Assembly (NCBI RefSeq): GCF_003569765.1
Contig: NZ_QXMG01000038.1
Location: 1 to 58,966 of the forward strand
DNA from: Caldimonas tepidiphila
Lineage (GTDB): Bacteria > Pseudomonadota > Gammaproteobacteria > Burkholderiales > Burkholderiaceae_C
Direction: 5' to 3'
Length of the DNA stretch: 58,966 nt
The notes beneath the pieces are model-generated. The model did not search any database. It had not been told where the DNA came from and saw only the letters and a list, made by a program, of their open reading frames with translations. Below, piece after piece: positions 46,034 through 54,907 of the stretch. The stretch's first letter is position 1; each line of letters begins with the position of its first letter. The translations under genes and the position numbers were made by a program.

Positions 46034-48043
46034 TCAGGCCCTGAGCTTGGAGTACGGCAGCAGCGCCGCTCGCTGGTCGCGCTTCTTCACCTCCGCGAAG
46101 CCGTTCGCCCCCTGCATCTCCAGCTTCAGCGGCGCGAGCGTGGTGCGGTTGGCCTGCGGCAGGCGCGGGTCGGCCATCGCCAGCAGCTCCGTCATCGACG
46201 GGCTCCTGAGCCAGCCGGGCACCTGCTCCTCCATGTAGCGCTCGAAGCTGCCCCGGCAGGCCTCCAGCGGCGGAGGCTCCCGCCCGGGATCGTTGCTGCG
46301 CACGTTCGCGCGCACCACCTTCAGGCTCACCTGACCCAGCCCGAAGGACTTGCCCAGGCCGAGCGCGTGGCGCAGCGCGGGCTGCCCGCCCCACTCCAGC
46401 GCCCAGACGAGCGCCCCGAGCTCCTCCGGCATCACGTTGTGCAGGCGCAGCACGCCCTCGAAGCGCACGCCGGGCCTGAGCGGGCGCAGCCGGGTGTTCA
46501 CCGCCTGACCAGGGCCGGGCGGGGGCTGCAGCCGCACCTCGGCCAGCGGGCGCACCGGGTAACGCTTCCAGCCGCGCAGCGCCGCGTTCGGCGACAGCGG
46601 CGTCAGCTGCTCGCCGGCCACGTCGCCGCGCGCGTCGGCGCCGGGCTGCTGCAGGTAGTTCGGGTAGAAGCCCGGCTTGGGCTGGCCCAGCACGGTCTCG
46701 GCCATGAAGCGCGGTTCGGCCAGCAGCGCGTCGCCGCGCTCGGTGCCCGTCAGGCGCAGGTCGCCGCAACTCAGCCGGCCCTTGAGCGAGTCGGTCTCGG
46801 TGGCGTAGCCGAAGAGCGTCTCGACGAAATCGAGCCGCAGCCCGGCCTGCGGCCGCGGCGCCTGCTGGCGCGCGGCGATCGCGCCGAGCGAGCTCGCTGC
46901 CGGCAGCCGGTACATCTGCGACAGCCCCAGGCTCGCGACGCGCGTCTGCCGGGTCTTGGCGTCCTGCTCGGTCAGGAAGAACACCGGAACGCCCCGTTTG
47001 GCGTGCGGCGAGGCGGGGCTCTGGAGATATTCCAGGTCGCTGGAATGCTCGTAGATCGAGAGGAAGCCGCGCATCACCTCGGGCTCGACGACATGCTGCC
47101 GCGTGTTCGCCGGATCGTGGATGAACACGAACTCCATGTGCTTGGTGCCCGACTGGTGCTGCTTCGGGTCGATGCTGCGGTCGAGCCGGCCGGGCTGGCC
47201 GGTCAGCACGAGGTAGCCGGGCACTTTGTCCGGACAGTCGTTCTTCAGGCGCAGCTTGCGGTAGTGCAGTTCCAGCTTGCCCTGCTGGTGCCGGTAGGGC
47301 TGGGGCTTGCGGTCGCCGTAGAAGGTGAAGGCCACCTTGCCCTCGACGGCCTCGTACTTCAGACGGGCGAAGCGCTGCGCGTCCTTGTCCCTGCGGCCGG
47401 CCGCCTCCCAGGCCTCGACGAGGCGCTGATGCAGCGTCTTGCCGGGCTCGAGCGCGCTCTTGGCCCAGTCGAGCTCCGACTGCTCGATGCGCCCGACCTC
47501 GCACTCGTGGATGACCCACTGCTTCCTGTCGCCGTCGAAGCGCAGCCAGCCCGCACGTGAGGCGGCCGCGTAACCGCTGCCGTGTTCGGCACGCTTCACG
47601 AAGCGTGATGTGTACTCCTTCGCGTGCAGGTCGCGCATCGACAGAAGCCGGTCGTCGAGCAGCTGCAGGCGGCTGAAGCTCGCGATCTCCAGCACGTTGC
47701 GCAGCATCCCGCGCAGCGCCGAGCCGGGAATCGCGGGCGTGCCGTCAGGGTGCGCGAAGAACTCCACCGGGTGCTGCGGCCCGCTGCCGGCGCGCTCGGC
47801 GCCGACGAGCAGCGGCGTGTGCGCCTCGAGCTGCACGACGAGCTCGGCCGAGAGGCCCTCCTCCAGCGGCACGTCGTGCGAGACGCGGTCCTGCCAGTGC
47901 GGCAGCACGACTTGGCGCGCCAGCGGGGCGAAGTTGTAGGCCGAGGTGACGCGGGGGGCGGCGCCGCCGCTGCGGGGCGCCTCGGGCCGGCCCTCGTCCC
48001 GCGAGCGGCCGCCGTGCGAAGGGGGAATCCTGGACTGGTTCAT
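46034..48043 (-). CDS. CRISPR RAMP protein, TIGR03986 family (Cas7 with insertion)
   Basis: A 669-residue Cas7-type subunit of the type III-D effector. The first RAMP half contains LEAHTPLLVGAERAGSG and TPAIPGSALRGMLRNVLEIAS (to about 115); the glycine-rich loop LGLGKSFGLGQVSLKV is near residue 555. Between them lie about 400 residues, far more than a plain Cas7, matching the Cas7-insertion subunit of III-Dv complexes. It starts 1 base after the csx19 stop and is the last gene before the CRISPR leader. Confidence 0.88.
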   Translation of the reverse strand: MNQSRIPPSHGGRSRDEGRPEAPRSGGAAPRVTSAYNFAPLARQVVLPHWQDRVSHDVPLEEGLSAELVVQLEAHTPLLVGAERAGSGPQHPVEFFAHPDGTPAIPGSALRGMLRNVLEIASFSRLQLLDDRLLSMRDLHAKEYTSRFVKRAEHGSGYAAASRAGWLRFDGDRKQWVIHECEVGRIEQSELDWAKSALEPGKTLHQRLVEAWEAAGRRDKDAQRFARLKYEAVEGKVAFTFYGDRKPQPYRHQQGKLELHYRKLRLKNDCPDKVPGYLVLTGQPGRLDRSIDPKQHQSGTKHMEFVFIHDPANTRQHVVEPEVMRGFLSIYEHSSDLEYLQSPASPHAKRGVPVFFLTEQDAKTRQTRVASLGLSQMYRLPAASSLGAIAARQQAPRPQAGLRLDFVETLFGYATETDSLKGRLSCGDLRLTGTERGDALLAEPRFMAETVLGQPKPGFYPNYLQQPGADARGDVAGEQLTPLSPNAALRGWKRYPVRPLAEVRLQPPPGPGQAVNTRLRPLRPGVRFEGVLRLHNVMPEELGALVWALEWGGQPALRHALGLGKSFGLGQVSLKVVRANVRSNDPGREPPPLEACRGSFERYMEEQVPGWLRSPSMTELLAMADPRLPQANRTTLAPLKLEMQGANGFAEVKKRDQRAALLPYSKLRA

Positions 48044-48044
48044 C

Positions 48045-48527
48045 TCATCCCTCCTGGACGAGGCCCGCGAGGCGGGCCAGGGGCGTCGGCGCGGCCTGCG
48101 CATCGGCGGGCCGGTAGACGCGATAGCGCAGCCGTGCGGCGGCGGGCTCGGTGCCGAGCAGCGTATGCGTGCGGGCGAGGTGCGTGGCGCCTTCGGTCTC
48201 CTCGAACCAGGTGAGGCGCCAGCGCGCGTTCACCTGGCGCACGTGCAGGCTGCGCGCGCCGTCGGCGAGCTCGGCATCGAGCACCGGTGCAGCAGGCTCC
48301 GCCGCCTCGCCGCGCGTGACGAGCACCAGCCCGGCGGTGGTCTCGATCCAGCCCTCGCCGCCGAAGGAGCGCAGGCGCTGCATCACCTCCGCGGCCGAGC
48401 TCGCCCAGCCGGTCTCGGTCTTCAGCGTGCAGGCCTCGACGCGCGGCGCGAGCCACGGGCCCTGCGCCCGCTCAACCGCCTGCTGCAGTCGCTGCAGGTC
48501 TTCCAGCAGTGTCGGCACGGTGCTCAT
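48045..48527 (-). CDS. csx19: CRISPR-associated protein Csx19 (TIGR03984 family)
   Basis: A 160-residue protein with the Csx19 pattern: an N-terminal helical part, WIETTAGLVLVTRGE, RWRLTWFEETEGATHLARTH and the terminal LRYRVYRPADAQ. Csx19 is found only with type III-D effectors, where it is a structural subunit. It overlaps the double Cas7 gene by 4 bases. Confidence 0.8.
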   Translation of the reverse strand: MSTVPTLLEDLQRLQQAVERAQGPWLAPRVEACTLKTETGWASSAAEVMQRLRSFGGEGWIETTAGLVLVTRGEAAEPAAPVLDAELADGARSLHVRQVNARWRLTWFEETEGATHLARTHTLLGTEPAAARLRYRVYRPADAQAAPTPLARLAGLVQEG

Positions 48528-49987
48528 CGTTGTTCCTCCTGGTTCTGCGCCTCGGCGGCGGCGAATTCCGCCGACGGGGCGCTGGCGTGGTTCCACCGCA
48601 GCGTGCCGCTGAAGAAGCCCTGCCCGCCGGCGCTGTCGGCGCCGAGCGCGAGCCGGCCCTGGCACAGGTCCTCGAGCGCCAGCTCCAACGCCTCGAAGTC
48701 GCGCGCGGTCGCGCCGAGCGCGCGGGCGCGGCGCAGGTCGAGGCCGAGCTCCAGGCGCAGCACGCAGGGCGCGGCGCCATGCAGGTTCTCGACGGTGAAG
48801 AGCAGCCCGTCGCGCACCCCGCCGGTGAAGCGGTCGATGCTGTTGTGCATCTGGCGCTGCGCGACCACGTCCTGCGGCCGCAGCCAGGCGTCGGCGATCC
48901 AGATCACGCCGGCCTGTCCCCGCTCGTCCGCGGTCTCGTCGCCCGCATGGCCGAAGAGCCGCCGCACGGTCGGGTTGTGCAACGCCTTGTCGTGATCCTT
49001 GAGCCGCGCGGGCGAGGCCCAGCGGCGCTCCAGCCGATCGGCATGGAAGGCCACCCGGTGCGCGAGCGCGCCCTTGACGCTCGCCGCGGGCACCAGCGGC
49101 TGCGGCTCGCCGAGCCGTCCCCGGCCCTCGCTCCACTGCACGCGCGCCTCGGTCTTGGGAAGGTCGTCCGCCGGCTTGTCGCCGGGCCGGCGGTTCTTCA
49201 GCAGCGAGACCTCGCCGTCGCCGAAGCGGAAACCCGCCTCGGGCGCCAGCTCCAGCACGGCGCGGCGGTGCGGCCCGTCGACGGCAGCGATCGCGAGCGG
49301 CCGTAGGCCCGCGGTGCTGGCGAGGCTGCGCGGCAGCACGGCGAAGTCCGCGAGTTCTGCGGCCGAAGCGAGCTGCCATTCGCGGTGGTGCAGCCGCACG
49401 GGCTTCATCAGCCCGAGGCCGCTGCGCGTAAGCCCGCCCAGGCGCAGCAGGCCCGCGCCCAGCAGCGCGACGAGCCATGCGTGCTCGCGCGGGGCGGGCT
49501 CGGCCGACCACAGCGCGAACTCCACCGAGAAGCGGTGCCCGGCCGGCAGTACCGAGCGGTTGAAGAGCCCGGTGCGGTCGGCCGCGCCGCGGTGGCCGAT
49601 GCGCACGCGCTGGCGCAGCCGGGGCTTGTGCTCGACGAGCGGGCGCAGCAGTGGGTCGTCCACCTCGGCCAGCAGCGCCTCGACCGGGCGGTCGAGGCTG
49701 TCGTGGATGTGGCCGTGGCTGATCTCGAGCCGCGAGGCCGCGCCGAACGAGCCCTCGGCGTAGCCGAAGAGCTCGCGCGCCGCGTCGGGCCCGGCGCCGT
49801 CGAGGTCCGCCACCGCCTGGCGCATCACGCCGGCGAGGCTGCTGGCGGGCAGGAATGGCAGGCCGTTGGCGTCGAGCGCGAGGAGCTGGTCCTGCACGCC
49901 GTCGCCGCGACCGGCACCGATGGACAAGGGGGTGGCCGCTTCGAGCACGCAGCGGTAGAGGTTCAGCACGGGAGTCGCAGCGCGCAT
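48524..49987 (-). CDS. Double Cas7 RAMP protein (Cas7-2x type)
   Basis: A 487-residue fusion of two Cas7 folds. Domain 1 (about 1-225): LEAATPLSIGAGRGDGVQDQ, LPFLPASSLAGVMRQAV and the Gly-rich GLLRLGGLTRSGLGLMKPV. Domain 2 (about 245-487): PLVPAASVKGALAHRVAFHA and DSAGGQGFFSGTLRW. Asp residues ahead of the first thumb loop (GVQDQLLALD) are placed like catalytic Asp residues of Cas7 backbone subunits. It overlaps csx10 by 1 base (TGATG). Confidence 0.85.
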   Translation of the reverse strand: MRAATPVLNLYRCVLEAATPLSIGAGRGDGVQDQLLALDANGLPFLPASSLAGVMRQAVADLDGAGPDAARELFGYAEGSFGAASRLEISHGHIHDSLDRPVEALLAEVDDPLLRPLVEHKPRLRQRVRIGHRGAADRTGLFNRSVLPAGHRFSVEFALWSAEPAPREHAWLVALLGAGLLRLGGLTRSGLGLMKPVRLHHREWQLASAAELADFAVLPRSLASTAGLRPLAIAAVDGPHRRAVLELAPEAGFRFGDGEVSLLKNRRPGDKPADDLPKTEARVQWSEGRGRLGEPQPLVPAASVKGALAHRVAFHADRLERRWASPARLKDHDKALHNPTVRRLFGHAGDETADERGQAGVIWIADAWLRPQDVVAQRQMHNSIDRFTGGVRDGLLFTVENLHGAAPCVLRLELGLDLRRARALGATARDFEALELALEDLCQGRLALGADSAGGQGFFSGTLRWNHASAPSAEFAAAEAQNQEEQR

Positions 49988-51594
49988 CAGGCCGTCTCCT
50001 TCCTTGATTCGCCCAGCGTGTCGCGGGCGGTGTCCAGCGCCGCGGCGCCGGTGTGCAGGTCGAGCTTGCGGGCTTCGCCGCACAGCAGCTGCCAGGCGTA
50101 GAGCCGCTCAGCGTCGCCCCGCAGGCCGGGGTGGGCCCCGAGTGCATCGAGCTGCTCCCCGATCCAGGTGCCGAGCGAGCGGCGGGCCGGGTCGCCCGCG
50201 CGCTGGTAGCCCAGCCGGTCCCAGGTCTCGTCGCCGCGGCGGCAGGCGCCGTGGGCCTCGTCGAGCAGCAGGGGCCGCAGCGCCGCAAGACTGTCGGCCT
50301 GGCGGGCGAAAGTGGCGAGCTGCCCCCACTGCGAGCGCCCCGGGCCGAGCGGCGTCTCGGGGGCGCAGCCGACGAAGGCGCGGATGCGGCCGAGCTCCTC
50401 GACCAGGCTGCGCAGCGCCTGCCGAACGAAGTCCTGCGCGCTGCTGCCCCGCTGCGCCGCGCCGGAGCGGCGCGCGAGGAAGCCGATCAGCGTGCTGGCG
50501 GGTCGGGCGGCGGGCACGGTCGGCGCGGCCTCGGCCGGGACGGACACCGCGGTGAAGACGGGCTGCGGCGTCGCGAGCAGCGGCGACTGCAGTCGCACCT
50601 CGCCCAGGCCCTGCGCCAGCCCGAGCCCGATGCCCGAGGCGAGCCGCTGCAGCTCCTGCGCGGTGAAGCCGCCCGGGCGCTCCAGCGCGATCACGCTGCC
50701 GGCGCACAGCACCTGGCGCTCGATCTCGTGGCGGCGGCGGTGCGCGTTCCAGGGGCTGTAGCTGCGCGTGCGCAGGAAGCTCGCCGCGCGGTCGAGCCGC
50801 GCGTCCTCGAGGCCGAGCGCCTCGGCGTCGGGCACGAGCGCGGGCTGGCCCTCGGGCGTGCGCAGCCACGCATCGCTCATCAGCCACAGCAGCAGGCGCT
50901 CGCCGCCGGCCGTGGGGGCGGGGGCGGCCTGCGGCGTCCCGAGTTCGGCGCGCACGCGGCCGTACTGCGAGGCGCGGCTGCGGCCGAGCCGGATCGTGCC
51001 TTCGAAGCAGTCGAGCACCTGCCGGCGCAGCGCCTCGGGCACCGAGTCCTCGAAGCCGATGCGGGCCTCGAAGCGCTGGCCGCGTACGAGGCTCTCGTAG
51101 CCGAAGAGCTGCCCCTCGGCGGCGCGGCCGGCCTCGCCGATGGCGGTCATCATGCGGTAGCGCGTGGCCGGCCGCATGCAGGCGCCGTCCCCGCCGACAT
51201 AGCCGCTGCGCAGCTGGCGCGGCTGCGACAGCGGCGGCATCCGCTCCTGCCCGCCGGCGGCGAGGTTGAAGATGCGCTCCGCCAACCAGCGACCGTCCTG
51301 CCGGGCCCCGCCGTCGGCCGCGGCCTTGTTCTCGTGCCAGGCCAGCGGCACCGGCGCGCAGCGCTTGCCCGCGGGCGACAACGGCAGCCCGTCACGGAAG
51401 CGCACCGCGCCCGAGTGGAAGACGAGGAAGGCCTGCTCGCCCAGGCGCTCGTAGAGCTGCGCGGCCGCCCAGCCGAGCAGCGCCGAGCCCGGCACCTTGT
51501 CCAGCGACTCGTGGCCGCCCGCGGTGGCGCTGCGGCGGCTGAACACCACGTCGTCGAGCAGCTCGAGCCGCAGCGGATATTCGAGGATCGTCAT
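49987..51594 (-). CDS. csx10: Csx10-type RAMP protein (Cas5-like with helical C-terminus)
   Basis: A 535-residue Csx10 protein, the Cas5-like subunit of type III-D. The RAMP core has KVPGSALLGWAAAQLYERLG, GQLFGYESLVRGQRFEARIG and the Csx10 hallmark LGRSRASQYGRVRAEL (about residue 215), with GLAQGLGEVRLQSP near 350. From about residue 385 the sequence is mostly helical and includes GRSQWGQLATFARQA; it may correspond to the Cas11-like small subunit that is fused in Cas7-5-11. It overlaps the single Cas7 gene by 4 bases. Confidence 0.88.
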   Translation of the reverse strand: MTILEYPLRLELLDDVVFSRRSATAGGHESLDKVPGSALLGWAAAQLYERLGEQAFLVFHSGAVRFRDGLPLSPAGKRCAPVPLAWHENKAAADGGARQDGRWLAERIFNLAAGGQERMPPLSQPRQLRSGYVGGDGACMRPATRYRMMTAIGEAGRAAEGQLFGYESLVRGQRFEARIGFEDSVPEALRRQVLDCFEGTIRLGRSRASQYGRVRAELGTPQAAPAPTAGGERLLLWLMSDAWLRTPEGQPALVPDAEALGLEDARLDRAASFLRTRSYSPWNAHRRRHEIERQVLCAGSVIALERPGGFTAQELQRLASGIGLGLAQGLGEVRLQSPLLATPQPVFTAVSVPAEAAPTVPAARPASTLIGFLARRSGAAQRGSSAQDFVRQALRSLVEELGRIRAFVGCAPETPLGPGRSQWGQLATFARQADSLAALRPLLLDEAHGACRRGDETWDRLGYQRAGDPARRSLGTWIGEQLDALGAHPGLRGDAERLYAWQLLCGEARKLDLHTGAAALDTARDTLGESRKETA

Positions 51595-52199
51595 GCCTGG
51601 CCTCCCCAGCGCAGTTGCACGCGGCCGTGGCCGCGCGTCTTGTGGGCACCGAGCGCGCGCACGAGCGGCAGCGACCGCTCCAGCAGCGCCCAGCCCTGTG
51701 CGATGTCGTCGGCCGTGCCCTGCACACCGAGCTCGGCATGCAGCGTCAGCGGCACCACCAGCTCGGTGCCGCGCAGCGTGCGGCTGCGCGCTGTGCCGTA
51801 GCGCTCGTCGATCGCCGTCTGGAAGGACTCGAGGAAGAGGGCGCTGCGCGCGGCCTGCGCCTCCTCGTCCGCGCTGCCCAGCCAAGCGCGCTCGTCCGGC
51901 GGCAGGCGCGCGTCGGAGACCTGGAGCCGGCCGGGACGGGCATGCGCGAGGCCGCTCGCGCCCTCGGCGGGAAGCAGGGTGCCGAACAGGTCCGCGACCT
52001 GCTGCGACTGCAGGTGCCCCCAGGCGCACAGCGCCTCGGCTGCGTCCCGGATCACGCCGCGCAGCAAGCGCCCGGGCAGGTAGGGCAGGCCGTCCACGTC
52101 GCGCTCGACCGCCGCGTCGAGGTGCGAGCCGCGCCCGCGGCCCGAGCCGACATGCCAGGTGTCGAGGAATTCCACCACCAGGGTTCTGTGTCCGTTCAT
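51591..52199 (-). CDS. Single Cas7 RAMP protein (Csm3-like)
   Basis: A 202-residue Cas7 backbone subunit: VVEFLDTWHVGSGRGRGSHL at the start, GLPYLPGRLLRGVIRDAAEA for the RAMP loop and ALGAHKTRGHGRVQLRW as the C-terminal Gly-rich loop. Asp residues in HLDAAVERDVDG lie where Csm3-type nuclease Asp residues occur. It starts 1 base after cas10 and overlaps csx10; the pair has the content of the fused Cas7-5-11 protein of III-Dv. Confidence 0.85.
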   Translation of the reverse strand: MNGHRTLVVEFLDTWHVGSGRGRGSHLDAAVERDVDGLPYLPGRLLRGVIRDAAEALCAWGHLQSQQVADLFGTLLPAEGASGLAHARPGRLQVSDARLPPDERAWLGSADEEAQAARSALFLESFQTAIDERYGTARSRTLRGTELVVPLTLHAELGVQGTADDIAQGWALLERSLPLVRALGAHKTRGHGRVQLRWGGQA

Positions 52200-52200
52200 C

Positions 52201-53835
52201 TCAAGCTCCTTCACCCGCGGGACCTTGCGGCGTAGCGAGCAGGTCGCGCAGCAGCAGCGCGTCCGGCCAGGGGGTGGCGAAAGCACCCTCGCCGTGTGGC
52301 ACCAGCGGCAGTTCGCTGGCTGGAGGCACGCCCAGGCGCTGAAGGGCCTCGTCGAGTCGCTGCAACTGCTGCCGCCCCTCGCCGGCGGGGTCGTCCCGCA
52401 GCATCTGGCGCCAGCGCGCGTAGGTCCGGCGTGCGACGAAGGGTTCCTGGTGCATCTGCGTCAGCATGCGACGCGCGGGGCCGCGGGCCGCGGCGGCCGA
52501 GCCGAGCGCGGCGGCCAGGGCTTGCAGGTCGGGCAGGCGCGGCAGCGTGGTGCGCGACTCGCCGAGCACGTAGGCGGGCAGCCCGGCGCGCACCATCCGG
52601 CCCTGCCAGTGCATTCCCGGCCCCTCGGCCTCGTCGGCCAGTGCGGTGGTCACGCGGTGCAGGGCCACCGCCGACAGCGGCATGTCGCGCCCGCGCTCGC
52701 GAGCCTCGCGCTTGATCTCGTCCTTGGCCTGCTTGCACAGATCCTCCGCCAGCGCCGCGGCTGCCATGAAGGGGTGGCTCGCCTTGACGAAGACCAGCCC
52801 GCAGGCGGCCGTGAGGCCCTGACCGAGCCTGAGCTCGGCGGGCAGCCGCTTGAGCTCCTCGCGGCTGTGGCGCTCGAAGGCCTCGAGGAAGGCCTGCGCG
52901 AATGGCAGCGCGAGGTCGGCGCGCACGATGAGGCTTAGGTCGTCGCCTCCGAGCACGAGCGAGCGGGCTGGCACCACGCGCGAGGCGCCGGTGGCCGGCA
53001 GCAGCACCGCGCGCGTGGCGGCCTGCGCCGCATGCTCGGTCGCCAGCGTCACCGCGCGCGAGAAGGCGGCGTAGTGCTGCACGTAGGCCCCGGGTCGCTC
53101 GCGGCCAGCGTCGGCGAGCCGACGCAGCAGCACGCCCAGCCCGTTGCCGTCGGCATGCAGGAAGGCGACCTCGCGGTCGTCGCCCAGGAAGGGGAAGCTC
53201 GCCGCGTCGCCTTCCGCGTCCTCGTCGCGCTCCATGTTGCGCGGCCAGACGAGCTCGCGATCCGGCGAGAACTTCTGCGTAAGCGAGTTGCCTCGGGCGT
53301 GGCGGCGCCGCGCCACGGTGGCCGCGTCGAGCAGCTCCTCGCCGCGCGGGCCGAAGCGGCGCAACTCCACCGCGGCGAGTCCGGTGCGCGGCACGCGCGC
53401 CACCCCCGGGCCGGCCTCGGGCAGGCGCGGCGCGTCGAAGTTGCCCGCGACCTTGCTGCGCTCGAGCGCGAGGCGGGCGGCTTCCTGGTGGCTCTCGTGT
53501 TCGGCCAGTCCCTCGGACCAGCGCAAGCCCGGTGCGTTTTCCTGCAGCGCGAGCGTCCAGAGCCGCCGCGCGCGCTCGCGCGCCTCGCCCGAGCCGAAGA
53601 AGGCGATGAAGGAGCCGCCGCCGCGGCGCGAGAAGCTCACGTCGCGGGACGCTATGCCGGCAGCTTCGAGCACGAGGCTCAGCAGGTCGTCGCCGGGCTG
53701 CGGCGCGCCGAGCGTGCCGCAGAGCTTGTCGATGAGCTGGCTTGCGCCGACTGCGTCCACCAAGCGCCCTGTCTCGTGCAGGTAGCCCTGGATGGAGCCG
53801 GCCTCGAAAGCCCAGCAATGGCAGGTCTTGTTCAT
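52201..53835 (-). CDS. cas10: Cas10-type palm-domain protein without HD domain
   Basis: Large subunit of the type III effector, only 544 residues. The first palm begins at the N-terminus (WAFEAGSIQGYLHETGRLVD, SRRGGGSFIAFF); the second has FLHADGNGLGVLLRRL (about 225-240) and the cyclase motif GGDD at 296-299. No HD nuclease motif precedes the palm, so it should make cyclic oligoadenylates but not cut ssDNA. A Cys-x-Cys at the N-terminus is not a clear zinc finger. The 142-base gap after cas6 contains a GC-rich inverted repeat. Confidence 0.9.
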   Translation of the reverse strand: MNKTCHCWAFEAGSIQGYLHETGRLVDAVGASQLIDKLCGTLGAPQPGDDLLSLVLEAAGIASRDVSFSRRGGGSFIAFFGSGEARERARRLWTLALQENAPGLRWSEGLAEHESHQEAARLALERSKVAGNFDAPRLPEAGPGVARVPRTGLAAVELRRFGPRGEELLDAATVARRRHARGNSLTQKFSPDRELVWPRNMERDEDAEGDAASFPFLGDDREVAFLHADGNGLGVLLRRLADAGRERPGAYVQHYAAFSRAVTLATEHAAQAATRAVLLPATGASRVVPARSLVLGGDDLSLIVRADLALPFAQAFLEAFERHSREELKRLPAELRLGQGLTAACGLVFVKASHPFMAAAALAEDLCKQAKDEIKREARERGRDMPLSAVALHRVTTALADEAEGPGMHWQGRMVRAGLPAYVLGESRTTLPRLPDLQALAAALGSAAAARGPARRMLTQMHQEPFVARRTYARWRQMLRDDPAGEGRQQLQRLDEALQRLGVPPASELPLVPHGEGAFATPWPDALLLRDLLATPQGPAGEGA

Positions 53836-53977
53836 TCTTGTCGGATGCGTCCTGATGAATGCTCTTGAAAGAGGCCGCCGGCCTGACGTGCCGGCCCTGT
53901 CCCGGTGCGGCCTCCAGTGTGTGCGGGCCGGATGCGGCACTCGCTCCGCGGCAACGTTGTCGGGATGCCGCCGCGCC

Positions 53978-54907
53978 TCATACCGGCTCCTGCACCGCGA
54001 CGCACTCGATGACACCGAAGCCGAAGGTCGTCTTGGCGCCGAGCTGCAGGCACTGCGCCAGCCTCAGCCAAGGCAGGGCCCGGGTCGCCGGGGCGCCGTA
54101 GAGCCAGCGTCCACCCAGGCCCTCGAACACCATCTCCCGGCGTTGCCGGGCCGAGTAGCGCGGCACCCGCACCGGTACGGCCTCGCTGTGCAGCAGCGGT
54201 ACCAGGCCTGCCCAGTCAAGCCAGCCCGCCTTCTCGCCCTCGGCCATGAAACGCTGCTCTAGACCTTGTGCGCTCAGCAGCCGAGCGACTCGTGCAATGG
54301 CGCGACGCAGCAGGTCCTCGAACGCGGGCACTTCTGTGCAAACTTCGCCCCGATGCTTGAAGCGCAGTGGCGTATGGCAGCGCAACTCCAGTGCCGTGTC
54401 GGTGGCGCCATGCTGCGCGTCGTCCCAGACGTCGAGCCCACACCAGACGGCGGCTGGAGTGTCGCTGAGCGTGCAGGGGCCCCAGGGGCCGTGAAGCTGC
54501 ACGTCCACCAGCCGGGCCGGTACACGCTCGCTGCCCAGGCCCCGGTGCCCGAAAGCTGCGAATGCGGCGACGCAAGCGCCGGCCAGTGGCATCAGCGGGC
54601 CGACCAGACGCAACTGGCTCGTCATGCATGCTCCCGCCGGCACCCACTCGTCCTCGACGAGGGGGGGCACAAGCGACCACAGCCGCGTGTCGTCGTCCTG
54701 CGCGCCGTAGAGGGCGGCATAGGCGCCGGCGTCGATGTCATGCAGCGCCGCGCCCAGCACCCCGTGCCAGAGGCTGCCAGCAAAGCCGTGCCAAGACAGG
54801 TCACCCTGCACCTCGTGCACGAAGGCGATCTGCAGCCATTGCAGGCCTTCGAGCTGGCGTTCCAATTCCTTGCTGCGCGCAGGCGGCAGCGCAGACTCAG
54901 CGCGCAT
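53978..54907 (-). CDS. cas6: Cas6 precrRNA endoribonuclease
   Basis: RAMP endonuclease of 309 residues that cuts the precursor crRNA in the repeat. It shows the Cas6 layout: GSLWHGVLGAAL near the N-terminus, LRLVGPLMPLAGACVAAFAA, ELRCHTPLRFKHRGE in the middle and the Gly-rich LQLGAKTTFGFGVIEC at the C-terminus. ATG 54907 lies within the end of the NE0113 gene (11-base overlap). Confidence 0.88.
   Translation of the reverse strand: MRAESALPPARSKELERQLEGLQWLQIAFVHEVQGDLSWHGFAGSLWHGVLGAALHDIDAGAYAALYGAQDDDTRLWSLVPPLVEDEWVPAGACMTSQLRLVGPLMPLAGACVAAFAAFGHRGLGSERVPARLVDVQLHGPWGPCTLSDTPAAVWCGLDVWDDAQHGATDTALELRCHTPLRFKHRGEVCTEVPAFEDLLRRAIARVARLLSAQGLEQRFMAEGEKAGWLDWAGLVPLLHSEAVPVRVPRYSARQRREMVFEGLGGRWLYGAPATRALPWLRLAQCLQLGAKTTFGFGVIECVAVQEPV

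Noticed and set aside
45648-47519. 623-codon frame running from the TIGR03986 gene into the array
   Set aside because: Another frame of the RAMP gene that stays open by chance and reads through the leader and repeats.
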